This document shows, piece by piece, positions 32,173 to 43,337 of a stretch of DNA of 64,000 nucleotides. The notes under the pieces are model-generated. The model worked only from the letters and a program-made list of their open reading frames with translations. It was not told the origin of the DNA and ran no database searches. Position 1 is the stretch's first letter. Each line of letters starts with the position of its first letter. A program made the position numbers and the translations under genes. Source of the stretch: Achatina immaculata (lineage: Eukaryota > Mollusca > Gastropoda > Stylommatophora > Achatinidae). Location of the stretch: assembly GCA_009760885.1 (NCBI GenBank), contig CM019692.1:56906964-56970963 (forward strand), in the 5' to 3' direction.

Positions 32173-32455
32173 TAACTTCTGTCTTCTTATGATACGTCCA
32201 AGACATTTTGACTGTGTTTTTTTTCTTAACATTTTAACTAGTGTCAGTTGTTCCGAAACTTCTTTGAGGACCTCTTCATTTGTCTTTTCTGTCTGTCTAA
32301 AGTATTTCTTCAATCTTTCTCCAAAACCACGTCTCTGTTCCTTTCAGTTTCTATATCAATCTTTTTGTTGACTACCCAAGTTTCACAGTTATATAGCAAT
32401 ATTGGTTCTATACTGTACTGTAACACTCTTTTTCTTCACTTTTCTAATAACCCCG

Positions 32456-33126
32456 CCTAAAGGAAAATATGAAAAATTATGATCTAAAGATTTGCCAGAC
32501 ATTTTATGAAATTACGAATTTTCAGATAACATTCAGTGGATTTCTGTATATTTAGAGGAAAATAAAAGAAATAAACTTTACTTTGAAAAATACAAAAGTT
32601 TATATTATATGGAAAGGAAAAACATAAAATTTTGTCCGGAAATATTACTTATCGGTAAAAGTCAGTCAAAAGTTGTTTCCGTCTACACTGTTTCCGGAGG
32701 CAACTTTTGTTTTCGGTGAAGCTGGAAATCTTGTTCCCGTCTGACTATTCACGGGAAGCTATCAGATAAAATCATGTCAGCTACATTAAGGAGTGTCAGA
32801 TAACTCTTGTATCCCTAAGCGATGACTTCTGATTTTGTTCGATAGCTTCCCTTTGACCATTCATTCACTCGCTCGTGTGCGGCTACAAACGGGGTTCATA
32901 ACTATACCTTCTTGAGTGGGTTTTGTTTCTAATTAGAAATTCCTGTTCTTAATCTTTTCTAATGTCGTTCAGTTAGCACAGTCAGAAACTTCTTTCCTGG
33001 CTTTCTTCTGCATCTTTTTCTCATAAGTTTTTCAGGTTTTATCACATTCTCCAGCTTATTCCTTCTCACTGGTGTAAAATGTTATCTACTTACACATTCG
33101 CTTAGGAGTTTTAGAGCAGTGGTTCC
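32456..33126. other. Unassigned DNA
   Basis: AT-rich, no gene or repeat recognised. Confidence 0.35.
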
Positions 33127-33200
33127 TAACTTTCAGGACGCCACCTAAAATAGGGTCGCGAAGCCTCAGAAGTAGGATCGCGAAAGCATATTATGCTGTA
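33127..33200 (+). mobile_element. Left end of a hAT-like element (remnant)
   Basis: Terminus CAGTGGTTCCTAAC followed by GGGTCGCGA-type sequence, as in hAT-like miniature elements. No right end was found. Confidence 0.35.
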
Positions 33201-33244
33201 TATTAAATAATAATGTATAATAATTATATAATTCGTATAATTAT

Positions 33245-33560
33245 ATAATAATGTCGATGGTTGGGACATGTGGTCCGAATGACTGACAACTCGCTACCAA
33301 AAATATCACTAAGGTGGACACCACAGGGGAACAGAAGTAAGGGTAGACCAAAAGAGACACGGAGAAGAACAAAAGAGAGGATATTGAGCAATAGAGGGCT
33401 CACCTGGGCAAGAGTGGAAAAAAAAAGAGGAGGAAACAGATCTTAGAAGGCCCTGACATTGTGGCATAGAAAGAAATCAGCGACAGAGTTACTCAGAAAT
33501 GTCATGGACCAAGATTTGTGGAGGAGTATGACCGACTACACCGCCGGACATGGCACGTGA
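33245..33560 (+). mobile_element. Chimeric LINE 3' end (RTE-D body, RTE-A-like terminus)
   Basis: 33245-33425 is near-identical to the RTE-D copy at 57104-57280 (WLGHVVRMTDN, LRWTPQGNRSKGRPKETRR, LSNRGLTWARVEKK). From about 33445 the sequence switches to an RTE-A-like end: SATELL, DLWRS and a terminal GHGT before TGA, with the stop in a (TGA)n tail. RTE-A itself ends RHGT plus (TGA)n. Either a chimera made by template switching or an unknown family that unites both. Confidence 0.6.
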
Positions 33561-33625
33561 TGATGATGATGATGATTATGATGATGATGATGATGATGAT
33601 GATTATGATGATGATGATGATGAAC
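33555..33625. repeat. GAT trinucleotide array (LINE tail)
   Basis: (GAT)n with GATTAT variants, directly continuing the tail above. Confidence 0.9.
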
Positions 33626-33761
33626 ATGGGTCCAACTTCACATCTTTGACGTTGCTTGGTTGCTTGAGAAAGATTAAATCTTCCCTTGAGCTTTTTTTTC
33701 TCCTTAGGTGGGTTCGGGTGGAGGGTGGCTTTCTGTCAGGCCATGAGCTTGATAGATTCCA

Positions 33762-33781
33762 CCCCCCCCCCCCCCCCACCC
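33762..33781. repeat. C homopolymer
   Basis: A C-run of about 16 just before the large satellite. Confidence 0.8.
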
Positions 33782-33867
33782 CAAGGTTGTCTGTATGAGA
33801 ATTCCATGGAGATTTTGTTTAATAAATTTTTAAAATAAAAAAAAATTTTTCTCCTGGTATGATTGCA

Positions 33868-35702
33868 TCTTTTAGTTATGCAGAATAACATACAGAGGTT
33901 CCCTAGCTTAGTTAAGTAGAATAACACACAGAGGTTCCCTAGCTTAGTTAAGTAGAATAACACACAGAGGTTCCATAGCTTAGTTAAGTAGAATAACACA
34001 GAGGTTCCATAGCTTAGTTAAGTAGAATAACGCACAGAGGTTCCCTAGCTTAGGTAGAATAACACACAGAGGTTCCATAGCTTAGTTAAATAGAATAACA
34101 CACAGAGGTTCCTTAGCTTAGTTAAGTAGAATAACACACAGAGGTTCCCTAGCTTAGGTAGAATAACACACAGAGGTTCCATAGCTTAGTTAAGTAGAAT
34201 AGCACATAGAGGTTCCCTAGCTTAGGCAGAATAACGCACAGAGGTTCCATAGCTTAGGTAGAATAACGCACAGAGGTTCCCTACCTTAGGTAGAATAACA
34301 CACAGAGGTTCCATCGCTTAGTTAAGTAGAATAACACACAGAGGTTCCATAGCTTAGGTAGAATAACACACAGAGGTTCCATAGCTTAGTTAAGTAGAAT
34401 AACACACAGAGGTTCCCTACCTTAGGTAGAATAACGCACAGAAGTTCCATAGCTTAGTTAAGTAGAATAACACACAGAGGTTCCTTAGCTTAGTTAAGTA
34501 GAATAACACACAGAGGTTTCATAACTTAGTTAAGTAGAATAGCACACAGAGGTTCCCTAGCTTAGGTAGAATAACACACAGAGGTTCCATGGCTTAGTTA
34601 AGTAGAATAGCACATAGAGGTTCCCTAGCTTAGGTAGAATATCGCACAGAGGTTCCCTAGCTTAGGTAGAATAACGCACAGAGGTTCCCTACCTTAGGTA
34701 GAATAACACACGGAGGTTCCATAGCTTAGTTAAGTAGAATAACACACAGAGGTTCCATAGTTTAAGTAGAATAACACACAGAGGTTCCATAGCTTAGTTA
34801 AGTAGAGTAACACACAGAGGTTCCTAGCTTAGGTAGAATAACGCACAGAAGTTCCATAGCTTAGTTAAGTAGAATAACACACAGAGGTTCCTTAGCTTAG
34901 TTAAGTAGAATAACACACAGAGGTTTCATAACTTAGTTAAGTAGAATAGCACACAGAGGTTCCCTAGCTTAGGTAGAATAACACACAGAGGTTCCATGGC
35001 TTAGTTAAGTAGAATAGCACATAGAGGTTCCCTAGCTTAGGTAGAATATCGCACAGAGGTTCCCTAGCTTAGGTAGAATAACGCACAGAGGTTCCCTACC
35101 TTAGGTAGAATAACACACGGAGGTTCCATAGCTTAGTTAAGTAGAATAACACACAGAGGTTCCATAGTTTAAGTAGAATAACACACAGAGGTTCCATAGC
35201 TTAGTTAAGTAGAGTAACACACAGAGGTTCCCTAGCTTAGGTAGAATAACGCACAGAAGTTCCATAGCTTAGTTAAGTAGAATAACACACAGAGGTTCCT
35301 TAGCTTAGTTAAGTAGAATAACACACAGAGGTTCCATAACTTAGTTAAGTAGAATAGCACACAGAGGTTCCCTAGCTTAGGTAGAATAACACACAGAGGT
35401 TCCACAGCTTAGTTAAGTAGAATAGCACATAGAGGTTCCCTAGCTTAGGTAGAATAACACACAGAGGTTCCCTAGCTTAGGTAAAATAACGCACAGAGGT
35501 TCCCTACCTTAGGTAGAATAACATACAGAGGTTCCATAGCTTAGTTAAGTAGAATAACACACAGAGGTTCCATAGCTTAGGTAGAATAACACACAGAGGT
35601 TCCATAGCTTAGTTAAGTAGAATAACACACAGAGGTTCCCTACCTTAGGTAGGGAATAACGCACAGAGGTTCCCTAGCTTAGGTAAAATAACACACAGAG
35701 GG
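33868..35702. repeat. 1.8-kb satellite with 407-bp higher-order period
   Basis: Basic units of about 36 bp and 32 bp contain GTAGAATAACACACAGAGGT and CCATAGCTTAG or CCCTAGCTTAG; the long form adds TTAAG. A rare unit with TAGAATAGCACATAGAGG appears near 34182, 34592, 34999 and 35407, i.e. every 407-410 bp, with neighbours in the same order. About four higher-order copies. Confidence 0.9.
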
Positions 35703-36690
35703 TCCCTTTGTGAGCTTTGAGCAATCTGTATATTACGCCACTATCCACATCTCAACTGATGGTTCGATTTCCGACTGCGCTCAGAATAGCACGCAAAGGG
35801 AAAAATAAGGCCTGTGAGGGCATCGATTTCAGATCATATTGATGCATTCTTTCCAATCTTTGCGTACCCGGCTTTACAGACTCTCCCAGCCAGTCATTGG
35901 GTCAACTATTATTTCAAAGCGAGGCTGCGATCTGATCTTTCGCCGAGCAGGCCGGGAAATAATCGGATAAAAAAAATATAATCTGTATCAAACAAATGAA
36001 CGGAACAAAACCAGAAAGTATACGTTCATAAAACAAGAGCACTGGAACCCATCTGTAAGAATTTTATTTTTCTTTCATTTTATTATCTTTTGATTGTGAT
36101 CAGTAAACCTGCCTTTAAGATTTTATCTCTTTCACGATGACATGGAATAAATGTTAAGATTTCCGGATATTTTCCCATTCTTTCTTTTGATTTTCTTGTT
36201 CAAGGTCATAACGGCTCGGTCTCCTGCATGATAGCATAACATTACGTCTGAGTTACTCTTGTTATCTTGTCACTGTATCTCTGTCTTTTCTGTATTATAT
36301 TTTCTATACGCTGTTCCAAGAAAATTCTCGCCCAAATGTATGTTCTGTGTAAATATACGAGTTGAAATGTTACAACGGTGGGTGTGTGCTCCATGTGCTA
36401 AAATCAGTCAGATCAAAAGTGATTTACTGTAGCTTACACAAAGGTCTGTGGGTTGTATAGGGAAATACGGTAAAGTAAAACAAAGAATAGTAAAAAGCTC
36501 TATACACAATATATGCCTACTTCATCCATTGCATCCTCCAGGATCTGAGCAGTAATTCATTCATTTTAATTGTACCCAATACTGAGACCCAGTATTCAAT
36601 ATACCATCAGCGTTCGTTAGTCTCATTTTTAGTTTCCAGGTTTCTTTTTCTTTTCTTTATCTTTTTTTTTCTTTTCCTTAAACGGCATCA
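35703..36690. other. Unassigned DNA
   Basis: No recognisable coding, TIRs or tandem repeats. Confidence 0.4.
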
Positions 36691-37625
36691 AGTCCCATAC
36701 CGGTAGGCTTGGAGGTTATGCTTCTCGGCTGATCTCATTCCCTGGTGTTTTCCATCAGCTCAGTTTGATGGTTTGATGCGCTCGCGTTAGACTGTCCATG
36801 AGTTTTCTCCTGGCCTTCCCCTGCTTCTCTTCCCATTTATCTTCCCTGTTGTTACAATGTTTTCAAGCCCTTCGCGTCTCATTATATGTCCAATCAACGA
36901 GGACTGTTGTTTTCTTAAGAATTTAATTAGGTTCCTACCTACATATGCATTTGTTAGACATTCCTTGTTTGTTATCTTAACTGTCCACGGTATTTTAACA
37001 TTCTTCTAATGAACCACATCTCTGATGCCTCTAGCTATCTTTCCAGTGATCTGATGATTGTCCTTGATTCATTTCCATAGAGTATGATAAGCTCAATGTA
37101 GCATTCTAGAACTCTCTTTCTGGTGTACACAGAGAGAGAGAGAGAGACAGACAGAGAGAGAGACAGAGAGACAGACAGACAGAGAGAGAGAGACAGAGAG
37201 AGAGACAGACAGAGAGAGAGACAGACAGAGAGACAGAGAGAGAGACAGACAGAGAGAGAGACACAGAGAGAGAGACACAGAGAGAGAGACAGAGAGAGAG
37301 AAAGAGAGAGAGAGATATTGCACAAGATGTTTCTCATTTGTTGAGAAACTGCTTTGACCAGGCGTATTCTGTTCTCGGCTTCAGAGGAATATTTCCCAGC
37401 TGATGTTCTCGAGTGTCCAAATATGTGCACTTGTCTCAAGGTTCTTTCTTGTACATTGCATCTTGGTGGGGTTTTTTTTTCTCGTGATATGACCATTTTC
37501 TTTGATGTTTTCTTACTATTTAGAGCGAACCCTATCTTTGTCATTACTGTATCTAGTAATTTGTGTAGACTCTTTTCGTTTTTTGGTATTAGTACCGCAT
37601 CATTTGCGTAACCCAGTTATTCGTT
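36691..37625 (-). pseudogene. RTE-A-like RT relic interrupted by a microsatellite
   Basis: The minus strand from 37625 reads a motif C-like remnant (GYANDAVLIPKNEK), then MTKIGFALNSKKTSKKMVIS, then AENRIRLVKAVSQQMRNIL, the microsatellite, then TRKRVLECYIELIILYGNES, and a decayed C-terminus to about 36691. Same order as RTE-A, with several stops; no TSD seen. Confidence 0.65.
37127..37313. repeat. GA/CAGA microsatellite within RT coding
   Basis: About 185 bp of GA with CAGA interruptions. On the LINE strand it reads Ser-Leu repeats at the point where RTE-A has NTSLSMN, so it grew from the TCTCTC-like codons of that segment and keeps the frame. Confidence 0.85.
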
Positions 37626-37744
37626 TTTTCAACAATGGCTTCTACAATTTATATGAAGTGGTATTTCATAACTTTTACTCAGATCTTATAAAAAGCAAAG
37701 AGGAAATGCATGTATTTTCTTAAATAAAAATATTTCAGTTATCA

Positions 37745-37875
37745 ATGATGTCCGGATGATTTGGAACCTTTATAAATGTAGGGTATATTTAGAACCTTTA
37801 TAAATGTAGGGTATATTTGGATTCTTTATAAATGTAGAGTATATTTGAAATCTTTATAAATCTAGGGTATATACT
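37745..37875 (+). repeat. Tandem repeat, about 32 bp, 4 copies
   Basis: Units contain CTTTATAAATGTAGGGTATA. Confidence 0.8.
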
Positions 37876-37996
37876 AGATCTTTGTTACGCTAAGCTTGTA
37901 TTTTAAGTCTGTACTGAATTACATGGGTAAATTCCCACGTTTTGAATGTGGTTACACAAATATTGGTTTAAATTATGTCTCTCTAACCTTAAACTC

Positions 37997-38020
37997 TCTC
38001 TCTCTCTCTCTCTCTCGATG
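37997..38020. repeat. CT dinucleotide run
   Basis: CT repeat of about 24 bp. Confidence 0.8.
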
Positions 38021-38057
38021 TGGTAGCGATATGTGAAGGGCTTGTTACCTTAACTCT

Positions 38058-38162
38058 TTCATTCATTCATTCATTCATTCATTTGCTTGTCCCTTGCGGA
38101 ACTTTGCCTCCCTAACAGAAGTCCTGTAGGCCTCTCGGTTGTGAGCAAGATGGCCTGCTGCT
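38058..38162 (-). mobile_element. RTE-C 3'-end fragment
   Basis: A 3'-end piece of about 105 bp with a (CATT)n-type tail at the left, then the conserved GTCCCTTGCGGAACTTTGCC and GAGCAAGATGGCCTGCTGC. No convincing TSD. Confidence 0.75.
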
Positions 38163-38999
38163 TTAGTATGGTAGAATTCAGTCTGTACAATCACAACCTA
38201 AAACTAAATAGAACACGAACTTAAATATGCTCGACAAATACAGGGGAAATACGTCACTGAAACATGCGTTGTCTTAGATATCTTATTAATACTGTGCTGT
38301 GATTAAGGCCGTCGAGTTGTTGGCTAAAAAATGTCTAGGTCACAAGATGTATCCGAGTCTCTAATCTTCATCTTCGAGTCGACCTCAAGCCGAGTCTTTA
38401 CAACGACTCGAGTCCCAAATTCCTCGACTTTGATTGACACATTTAGCAGAGTTAGAGAACTCGGCACGTCATCCAAACCAGTTTGAACTCCTGATTAAAA
38501 GTTAATCTCCATCCTTCCGTGGGTAAACCTCTCCTGTCATCGTTTTATTCAGTTTTCGTCTTTTTTTGTATATGGAGATCCAGCCCATACCTTGTCATTG
38601 TCTTCCATTGATTTTCATGCGCATGTGATCATTCCAAAACCCAGGAGAAAAGCACTACTCTTGTTCCCGTGAGTTACTCCGCCTAGAACTACAGAAATCG
38701 ATTCCGATAGAACTATCTAGGGTTCTTGGCAGGGTTTCCACGTTTACGTCCCTTGGCGCGAATATTTTTCTTATGAACATGTATTGCCTGCTTACTTTGT
38801 CCCTCTTTCCCCCGCCTGTCTTTCCTACTAACTGTCGCATTTCTCTGACTGTCAAACTTGTCCCCCCCCCCCCGCCCAACCACAAATTCCTCTCTGTCTT
38901 TATAACCTGTCAACCAAATCTAAGTTTGGTACTGGGATATGATTATTTTATTAAAACATTTTGGGGTTATTTATTTATTGTTTATCATATTTGATTTTG
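38163..38999. other. Unassigned DNA
   Basis: C-run at 38863-38874. No gene seen. Confidence 0.35.
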
Positions 39000-39010
39000 T
39001 TATTTATTCC
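39000..39010. repeat. Target-site duplication of SINE S2, 5' side
   Basis: TTATTTATTCC, identical to 39301-39311. Confidence 0.85.
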
Positions 39011-39300
39011 GTGGAACCGGCTAGCGTAGTGGCTAGAGCACTCGTCTAGAACCTGCTAGTGTAGTGGCTAGAGCATTCGTCTAGAAACCGAATTGTCGAG
39101 GTTTCGAATCCCCATCTGAGCGCGATTTTTTTTTTCCCGACCAATACGGCCCCGAGGTCGACCCAGCCTCGTACATTGGGTACCAGAGAAAATCTGGGAA
39201 GGAAAGACAGCGAGGAAAGGAACTGGCCACCCTACCTCATACCCTGATGGACACTTCATCCACTAAGGCATTTGCTATGGGACTACTTTTACCTTTACCT
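39011..39300 (+). mobile_element. tRNA-derived SINE S2 with duplicated head
   Basis: 290-bp element with an exact 11-bp TSD. The head has an A-box-like GTAGTGGCTAGAGCA and a B-box GGTTTCGAATCCCC (39100-39113), the split Pol III promoter. The A-box arm is present twice (about 39019-39051 and 39055-39087). A body of about 170 bp follows, ending in TTTACC repeats. No coding; mobilised by a partner LINE's enzymes (general knowledge of SINEs). Confidence 0.88.
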
Positions 39301-39618
39301 TTATTTATTCCCTGTACTCTCTGTCTATCTCACACACATACACACAGGCCGTTTTAAACATAGATCTTCTCATGTGTTTGAACTTGTATGTATTCAACAT
39401 TTTTATTCCTCGAGATTATATCACATCCCTGGTTTTCCCCAGTACATCTCTAAATTTAGCAGAGCGGGGAGTTTCTTTCTCAACCGTTGTGATACAATAT
39501 TTTCCTTGAATTCCCCGTGCATTCACATTTGCGAAATGATGATGGTTGTAAATAATTTTTTTAGTAAAGTGAAGATAAATGAAGGGATATGACTGGGCTT
39601 TAGAAAACGTATATCGAT

Positions 39619-39658
39619 CGGAAAGAAAGAAAGAAAGAAAGAATTAAAGAAAGAAAGC
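39619..39658. repeat. GAAA microsatellite
   Basis: AAAG tetranucleotides, about 40 bp. Confidence 0.85.
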
Positions 39659-39719
39659 CTCCTACTGTATGAATCACCCTAACTACGCCTGGTATTTTGT
39701 GACATCATTTAATGTAATT

Positions 39720-39897
39720 GCGTGTAAGCACTAAGGTGTGGTAGGTAATCACTGAGGTGTTGTAGGTAATCACTGAGGTGTGGTAGGTAAATATTCAAGC
39801 GTGGTAGGTAAGTACTGAATTGTAGTAGGTAAGTATTGAATTGTGGCAGATAAGTATTGAGGTGTGGTAGGTAAGCACTTAGGTGTGGTGGGTAAGC
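39720..39897. repeat. 21-bp minisatellite, about 8 copies
   Basis: Units like AGGTAATCACTGAGGTGTGG and a variant with AAGTATTGAATTGTGG. Confidence 0.85.
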
Positions 39898-39930
39898 GAG
39901 CCTCGTCTTCCAGCATCCGATTACCCGACA

Positions 39931-40185
39931 CTGTAAACCAGTGGTTCTCGGTCTTTTTTTTTTTTTTTTGACCGTTGACAGCACTTTCCCGTCCAACAAC
40001 AGCTGAAAGAAAGTCATTAAAAATAAAGCAGTAAATAGATCCCCGGGTAACGCATAGCTTTTTTTTAAAAATCGAGCCAGTCCATCTGCTGGTCTGTGGA
40101 CCAAAAAAAAAATTTTAAAAACTCCCAAAAAAAAAAATCTTCCTTGAGATTCGTAGACCCCAGGTTGAGAAGCACTGATATAAAC
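39931..40185. mobile_element. Short hAT-like miniature element
   Basis: Ends CAGTGGTTCTC (39939) and GAGAAGCACTG (ending 40177) are inverted repeats with one mismatch. Flanking 8-mers CTGTAAAC and ATATAAAC match at 6 of 8. 239 bp with long poly-T/A tracts inside, no coding. Confidence 0.6.
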
Positions 40186-40530
40186 CATAGAACATGACTA
40201 AGCATAGGGTTAAATATGAAATGGTATTCCCTTTCCATCTACCATAAATTCCTATCTCTATTTTCATTACTATCACGCACATTAACTCGTTCTTTTCTCG
40301 CGCAAATCTTCGACCGTCACCTCGTCGTTGATTCTTGATACACCTCAACTTTTTATTTATTTATTTCTTTACTGGACTTTGCTATCCCTTTACCCCTTCC
40401 CCCCCCCCTTTTCCTCCTCTCTTCCAACCCAGCCTACCTAAATCTGTTGTCCTTCATCTTTCTTCCCATCCACACCCTGTAAATTTTTTTTTGTCATCCC
40501 ATCTTGCTTCTTTTGCATCATATGACACTT

Positions 40531-40645
40531 CATTCTTCGCAGCGACATGAAGCTGAGACACTTCATTCTTCGCAGCCACATGAAGCTGAGACACTTCATT
40601 CTTCACAACGACATGAAGCTGAGACACTTCATTCTTCACAACGAC
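40531..40645 (+). repeat. 33-bp minisatellite, about 4 copies
   Basis: Units contain ACACTTCATTCTTCGCAGC and ACATGAAGCTGAG. Confidence 0.9.
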
Positions 40646-40647
40646 AT

Positions 40648-40648
<1 letters not shown>

Positions 40649-40678
<30 letters not shown>
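40649..40678. repeat. TA dinucleotide run
   Basis: (TA)n, about 30 bp, directly after the 33-bp array. Confidence 0.9.
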
Positions 40679-40683
<5 letters not shown>

Positions 40684-40889
40684 TTTTATGTTTACCAGAG
40701 CGATCAAAGTAAGGGAACAAACTAGATAGGTTAAGCGGTGTAAATTGACAAGCTCTTAGTCCAATGACAGATCCGGGTCCCCAGGCTAATCTTAAGCCCC
40801 CCGTGCCCCTCCGACCTATGCCATCCTTTTCCTGTCGATACATGGCCAGGTTCCTTCTTGTTGTGATTTCTAGTATTACTGTATCACTT

Positions 40890-41642
40890 GTACCAGAACA
40901 AACACAGCCGACATACTGTATCAGAATAAACACAGCCGACATGCTGTATCAGAATAAACACAGCCGACATACTGTATCAGAATAAACACAGCCGACATGC
41001 TGTATCAGAACAAACACAGCCCACATACTGTACCAGAACAAATACAATCGATATACTGCACCAGAACAAACACAGCCGATGTACTGTACCAGAACAAACA
41101 CAGCCGATGTACTGTACCAGAACAAACAAATCCGATATCTGTACCAGAACAAGCATAAAAATCAGATACACTATACCAGAATAAGCACATCTGATACACT
41201 GTACCAGAAAAAGCACATCTGATACACTGTACCAGAACAAGCACACCTGATACACTGTACCAGAACAAGCACATCCGATATCTGTACCAGAACAAGCACA
41301 AAAATTAGATACACTATACCAGAATAAGCATATCTGATACACTGTACCAGAAAAAGCACATCTGATACACTGTACCAGAACAAGCACACCTGATACACTG
41401 TACCAGAACAAGCACATCCGATACGCTGTACCAGAACAAACATCCGATATCTGTACCAGAACAAGCACATCTGATACACTGTACCAGAACAAGCACACCT
41501 GATACACTGTACCAGAACAAGCACATCCGATATTCTGTACCAGAACAAACACAGCCAATATACTGTACCTGACCAAACACAACCGATATACTGTACCAGA
41601 ACAGACATAACTTATATACTATACCAGAACAAACACAACCGA
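40890..41642 (-). repeat. 28-bp minisatellite, about 27 copies
   Basis: Units contain CTGTACCAGAACAAACACAG or a CTGTACCAGAACAAGCACAT form followed by a CCGATA/CTGATA spacer; period 28 (e.g. 40932 to 40960). Cys-rich minus-strand ORFs are artefacts of the repeat. Blocks at 41157-41280 and 41296-41430 are duplicated. Confidence 0.9.
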
Positions 41643-41798
41643 TTCGCCATTGTATGATATAAAACAATGAGTTAATGCAGTAATAACAATAATAAAAATT
41701 GTCACGTGAATCTGTATTTGTATTTTACCTTTACTCCTGACCTTCCTGGCCCTACGCTTACACTTGTTCAGCTTAAATAGCCAACTCGTTATTGCTTC

Positions 41799-41802
<4 letters not shown>

Positions 41803-41846
<44 letters not shown>
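41803..41846. repeat. GA microsatellite at SINE tail
   Basis: About 44 bp of GA; on the minus strand it follows the S1 SINE copy and may be its tail. Confidence 0.85.
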
Positions 41847-41848
<2 letters not shown>

Positions 41849-41955
41849 AGGAACAGAAACGTTTAGACTCCAGTGAAACAAACGCGACTGGCTAGCCACG
41901 AGAAGACCAGGCACTAACCACTCGACCACATAAGACACGGGATGCAGGAAACGTC
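41847..41955 (-). mobile_element. tRNA-derived SINE S1, copy 2
   Basis: On the minus strand: A-box TGGTCGAGTGGTTAGTGCC, then CTCGTGGCTAGCCAG as in the 50.5-kb copy, then a decayed B-box near GTTTCTGTTCC. The A-box fits a Ser/Leu-type tRNA head with a long variable arm. Confidence 0.55.
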
Positions 41956-42119
41956 GAGCACCTAACTCGAGGCACTGCTAGAAGCCTAGTTCAAGTGTCA
42001 GCTACACCCGTCTCCCTTTTTTTTTCTTCACTATTATCTTAGAGCTGATGTTATACTTTACGCGTGTTGTCGTGTATCAACGCACATACTACACACATAG
42101 AAAACACGATTTCCTTTCA

Positions 42120-42450
42120 ATATGCATTCCGAACGCGCTCACTTGGAATTTTGCCATCAGCTTTGACTCAGACCATGATAGTCAAGTGCGTTATTCTGGT
42201 GGGAATATTTCTCATTCTTGTCCTCTCCTCCCGGCGAATATAACTCGGAGATACGAGAGGGTGAATCTTCGTGAATAATCGACGAGTGGACGGACAAATC
42301 GCTACGGGCCCGACGTGTGAGTTCGCGAGCTCTCGATGACTCGCGTGTGTGTGTGTGTGTGTGTGTGGTGCGAGCTGTCTTACGACTCCTTCCGCTCCTA
42401 GTGTTGTGTGCGCGTAGTAGTTGTAGTGATGGCGATGGTAATCGTGTTAG
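42120..42450. other. CpG-rich non-repetitive patch
   Basis: Locally higher in CpG than the rest of the window (CGGCGAAT, TACGGGCCCGACG, CGCGAGCTCTCGATG) and, apart from a (GT)n run at 42345-42367, not in any repeat family seen here. It could be a promoter or first exon of a host gene, but no ORF with a recognisable product is present. Confidence 0.3.
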
Positions 42451-43074
42451 AAGTGTGTGCTGGTGCCCTTCTTTGAAAATAGATAACGTGGAAATATTTC
42501 GCTGAACCTGTTTACTTTTCACTTGGTACTTTGGTGTTGTTCATGATTCCTTGGGATATTAGTTATAAACTTTCAAGGCTTTGTTTACGTTAGCTTGTTT
42601 AACTTGTGAAAATAAACCCGGTAAAAGCGACTGTACTGCGCTTAACCATTTACTTTGCTCTGAAAGTGCGCCTGATATGTGTACACAGTATTGAAATTTC
42701 ACTATCATGTTCTGAACACGTCGAAATTACGGTAACCTAAAACGTCATGTTTGATATTTATGAAAAAGTTTACTGCACGTTGCTCACTTAGTTATGGCAG
42801 TGAATGGTGTCAACGAAGTTTTCATTGATTTTTTTTCCTCCAAATCTTGTTAGAGATGTGGACTGCCGGGTGAGATGAGTGATATGTTCATCGCAAAAGT
42901 AGAACAAGTGTGTGCGTATTATGAATGAATAGTAAAATGTGCCAGTGGTTATCAAACTGGAAAAGCTAGGCGGTACTTCGTCTGGCACAAGTAAGGTTCT
43001 CATTACGAGTATATATTTTATATTATTATAGTCCAGCTTAGAACGATTACATTTTTATCTTGGAAGTGATTTGT

Positions 43075-43337
43075 ATTTTATCATTGCTGAACTTAGCAAA
43101 CTTACAAAGAGTGGAAGAGTGCAGACAGACGAATGTGTATACAAGAGATGAAGGAAACAGGGTAGAGAGGTAGACCAAGACAGAGTTGGAGAGAGGACAT
43201 AGAAGAAGATTACACATGAAATTTGTGTCACAGATTGGAGACATAAGATTAGAAATAGGAAAGAATGATGGCAAATTTTATCTGCACCAATAAACCTCAG
43301 TGGCTCTGAAAGCGGAAGAAGAAGAAGAAGAAGAAGA
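43075..43337 (+). pseudogene. LINE C-terminal relic with (AAG)n tail
   Basis: Plus-strand frames give RGRPRQSWREDIEED and a HRLET...ERMMANF-type close followed by a (GAA)n tail at 43315-43337. Resembles the W-x-x-D/E-I-E-x-D portion of RTE-like proteins. Stops present. Confidence 0.5.

Larger units (their letters stand above)
31185..32455 (-). pseudogene. RTE-like relic, split by a later insertion
   Basis: Right part (32186-32450, minus) reads as a post-RT region with a PILLYN-type block followed by ETWVVNKK. Left part (31185-31317, minus) continues as basic C-terminal sequence. Between them lies the insertion 31318-32172. Removing it and one TSD makes the two halves contiguous. Confidence 0.6.

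Noticed and set aside
39019..39113. tRNA gene
   Set aside because: A and B boxes are present but the fold is broken, the arm is duplicated, and the segment sits at the head of a SINE with a TSD.
40977..41667. Cys-rich periodic proteins on the minus strand
   Set aside because: The 28-bp repeat is open in several frames; no start context, signal or non-repeat coding is attached.
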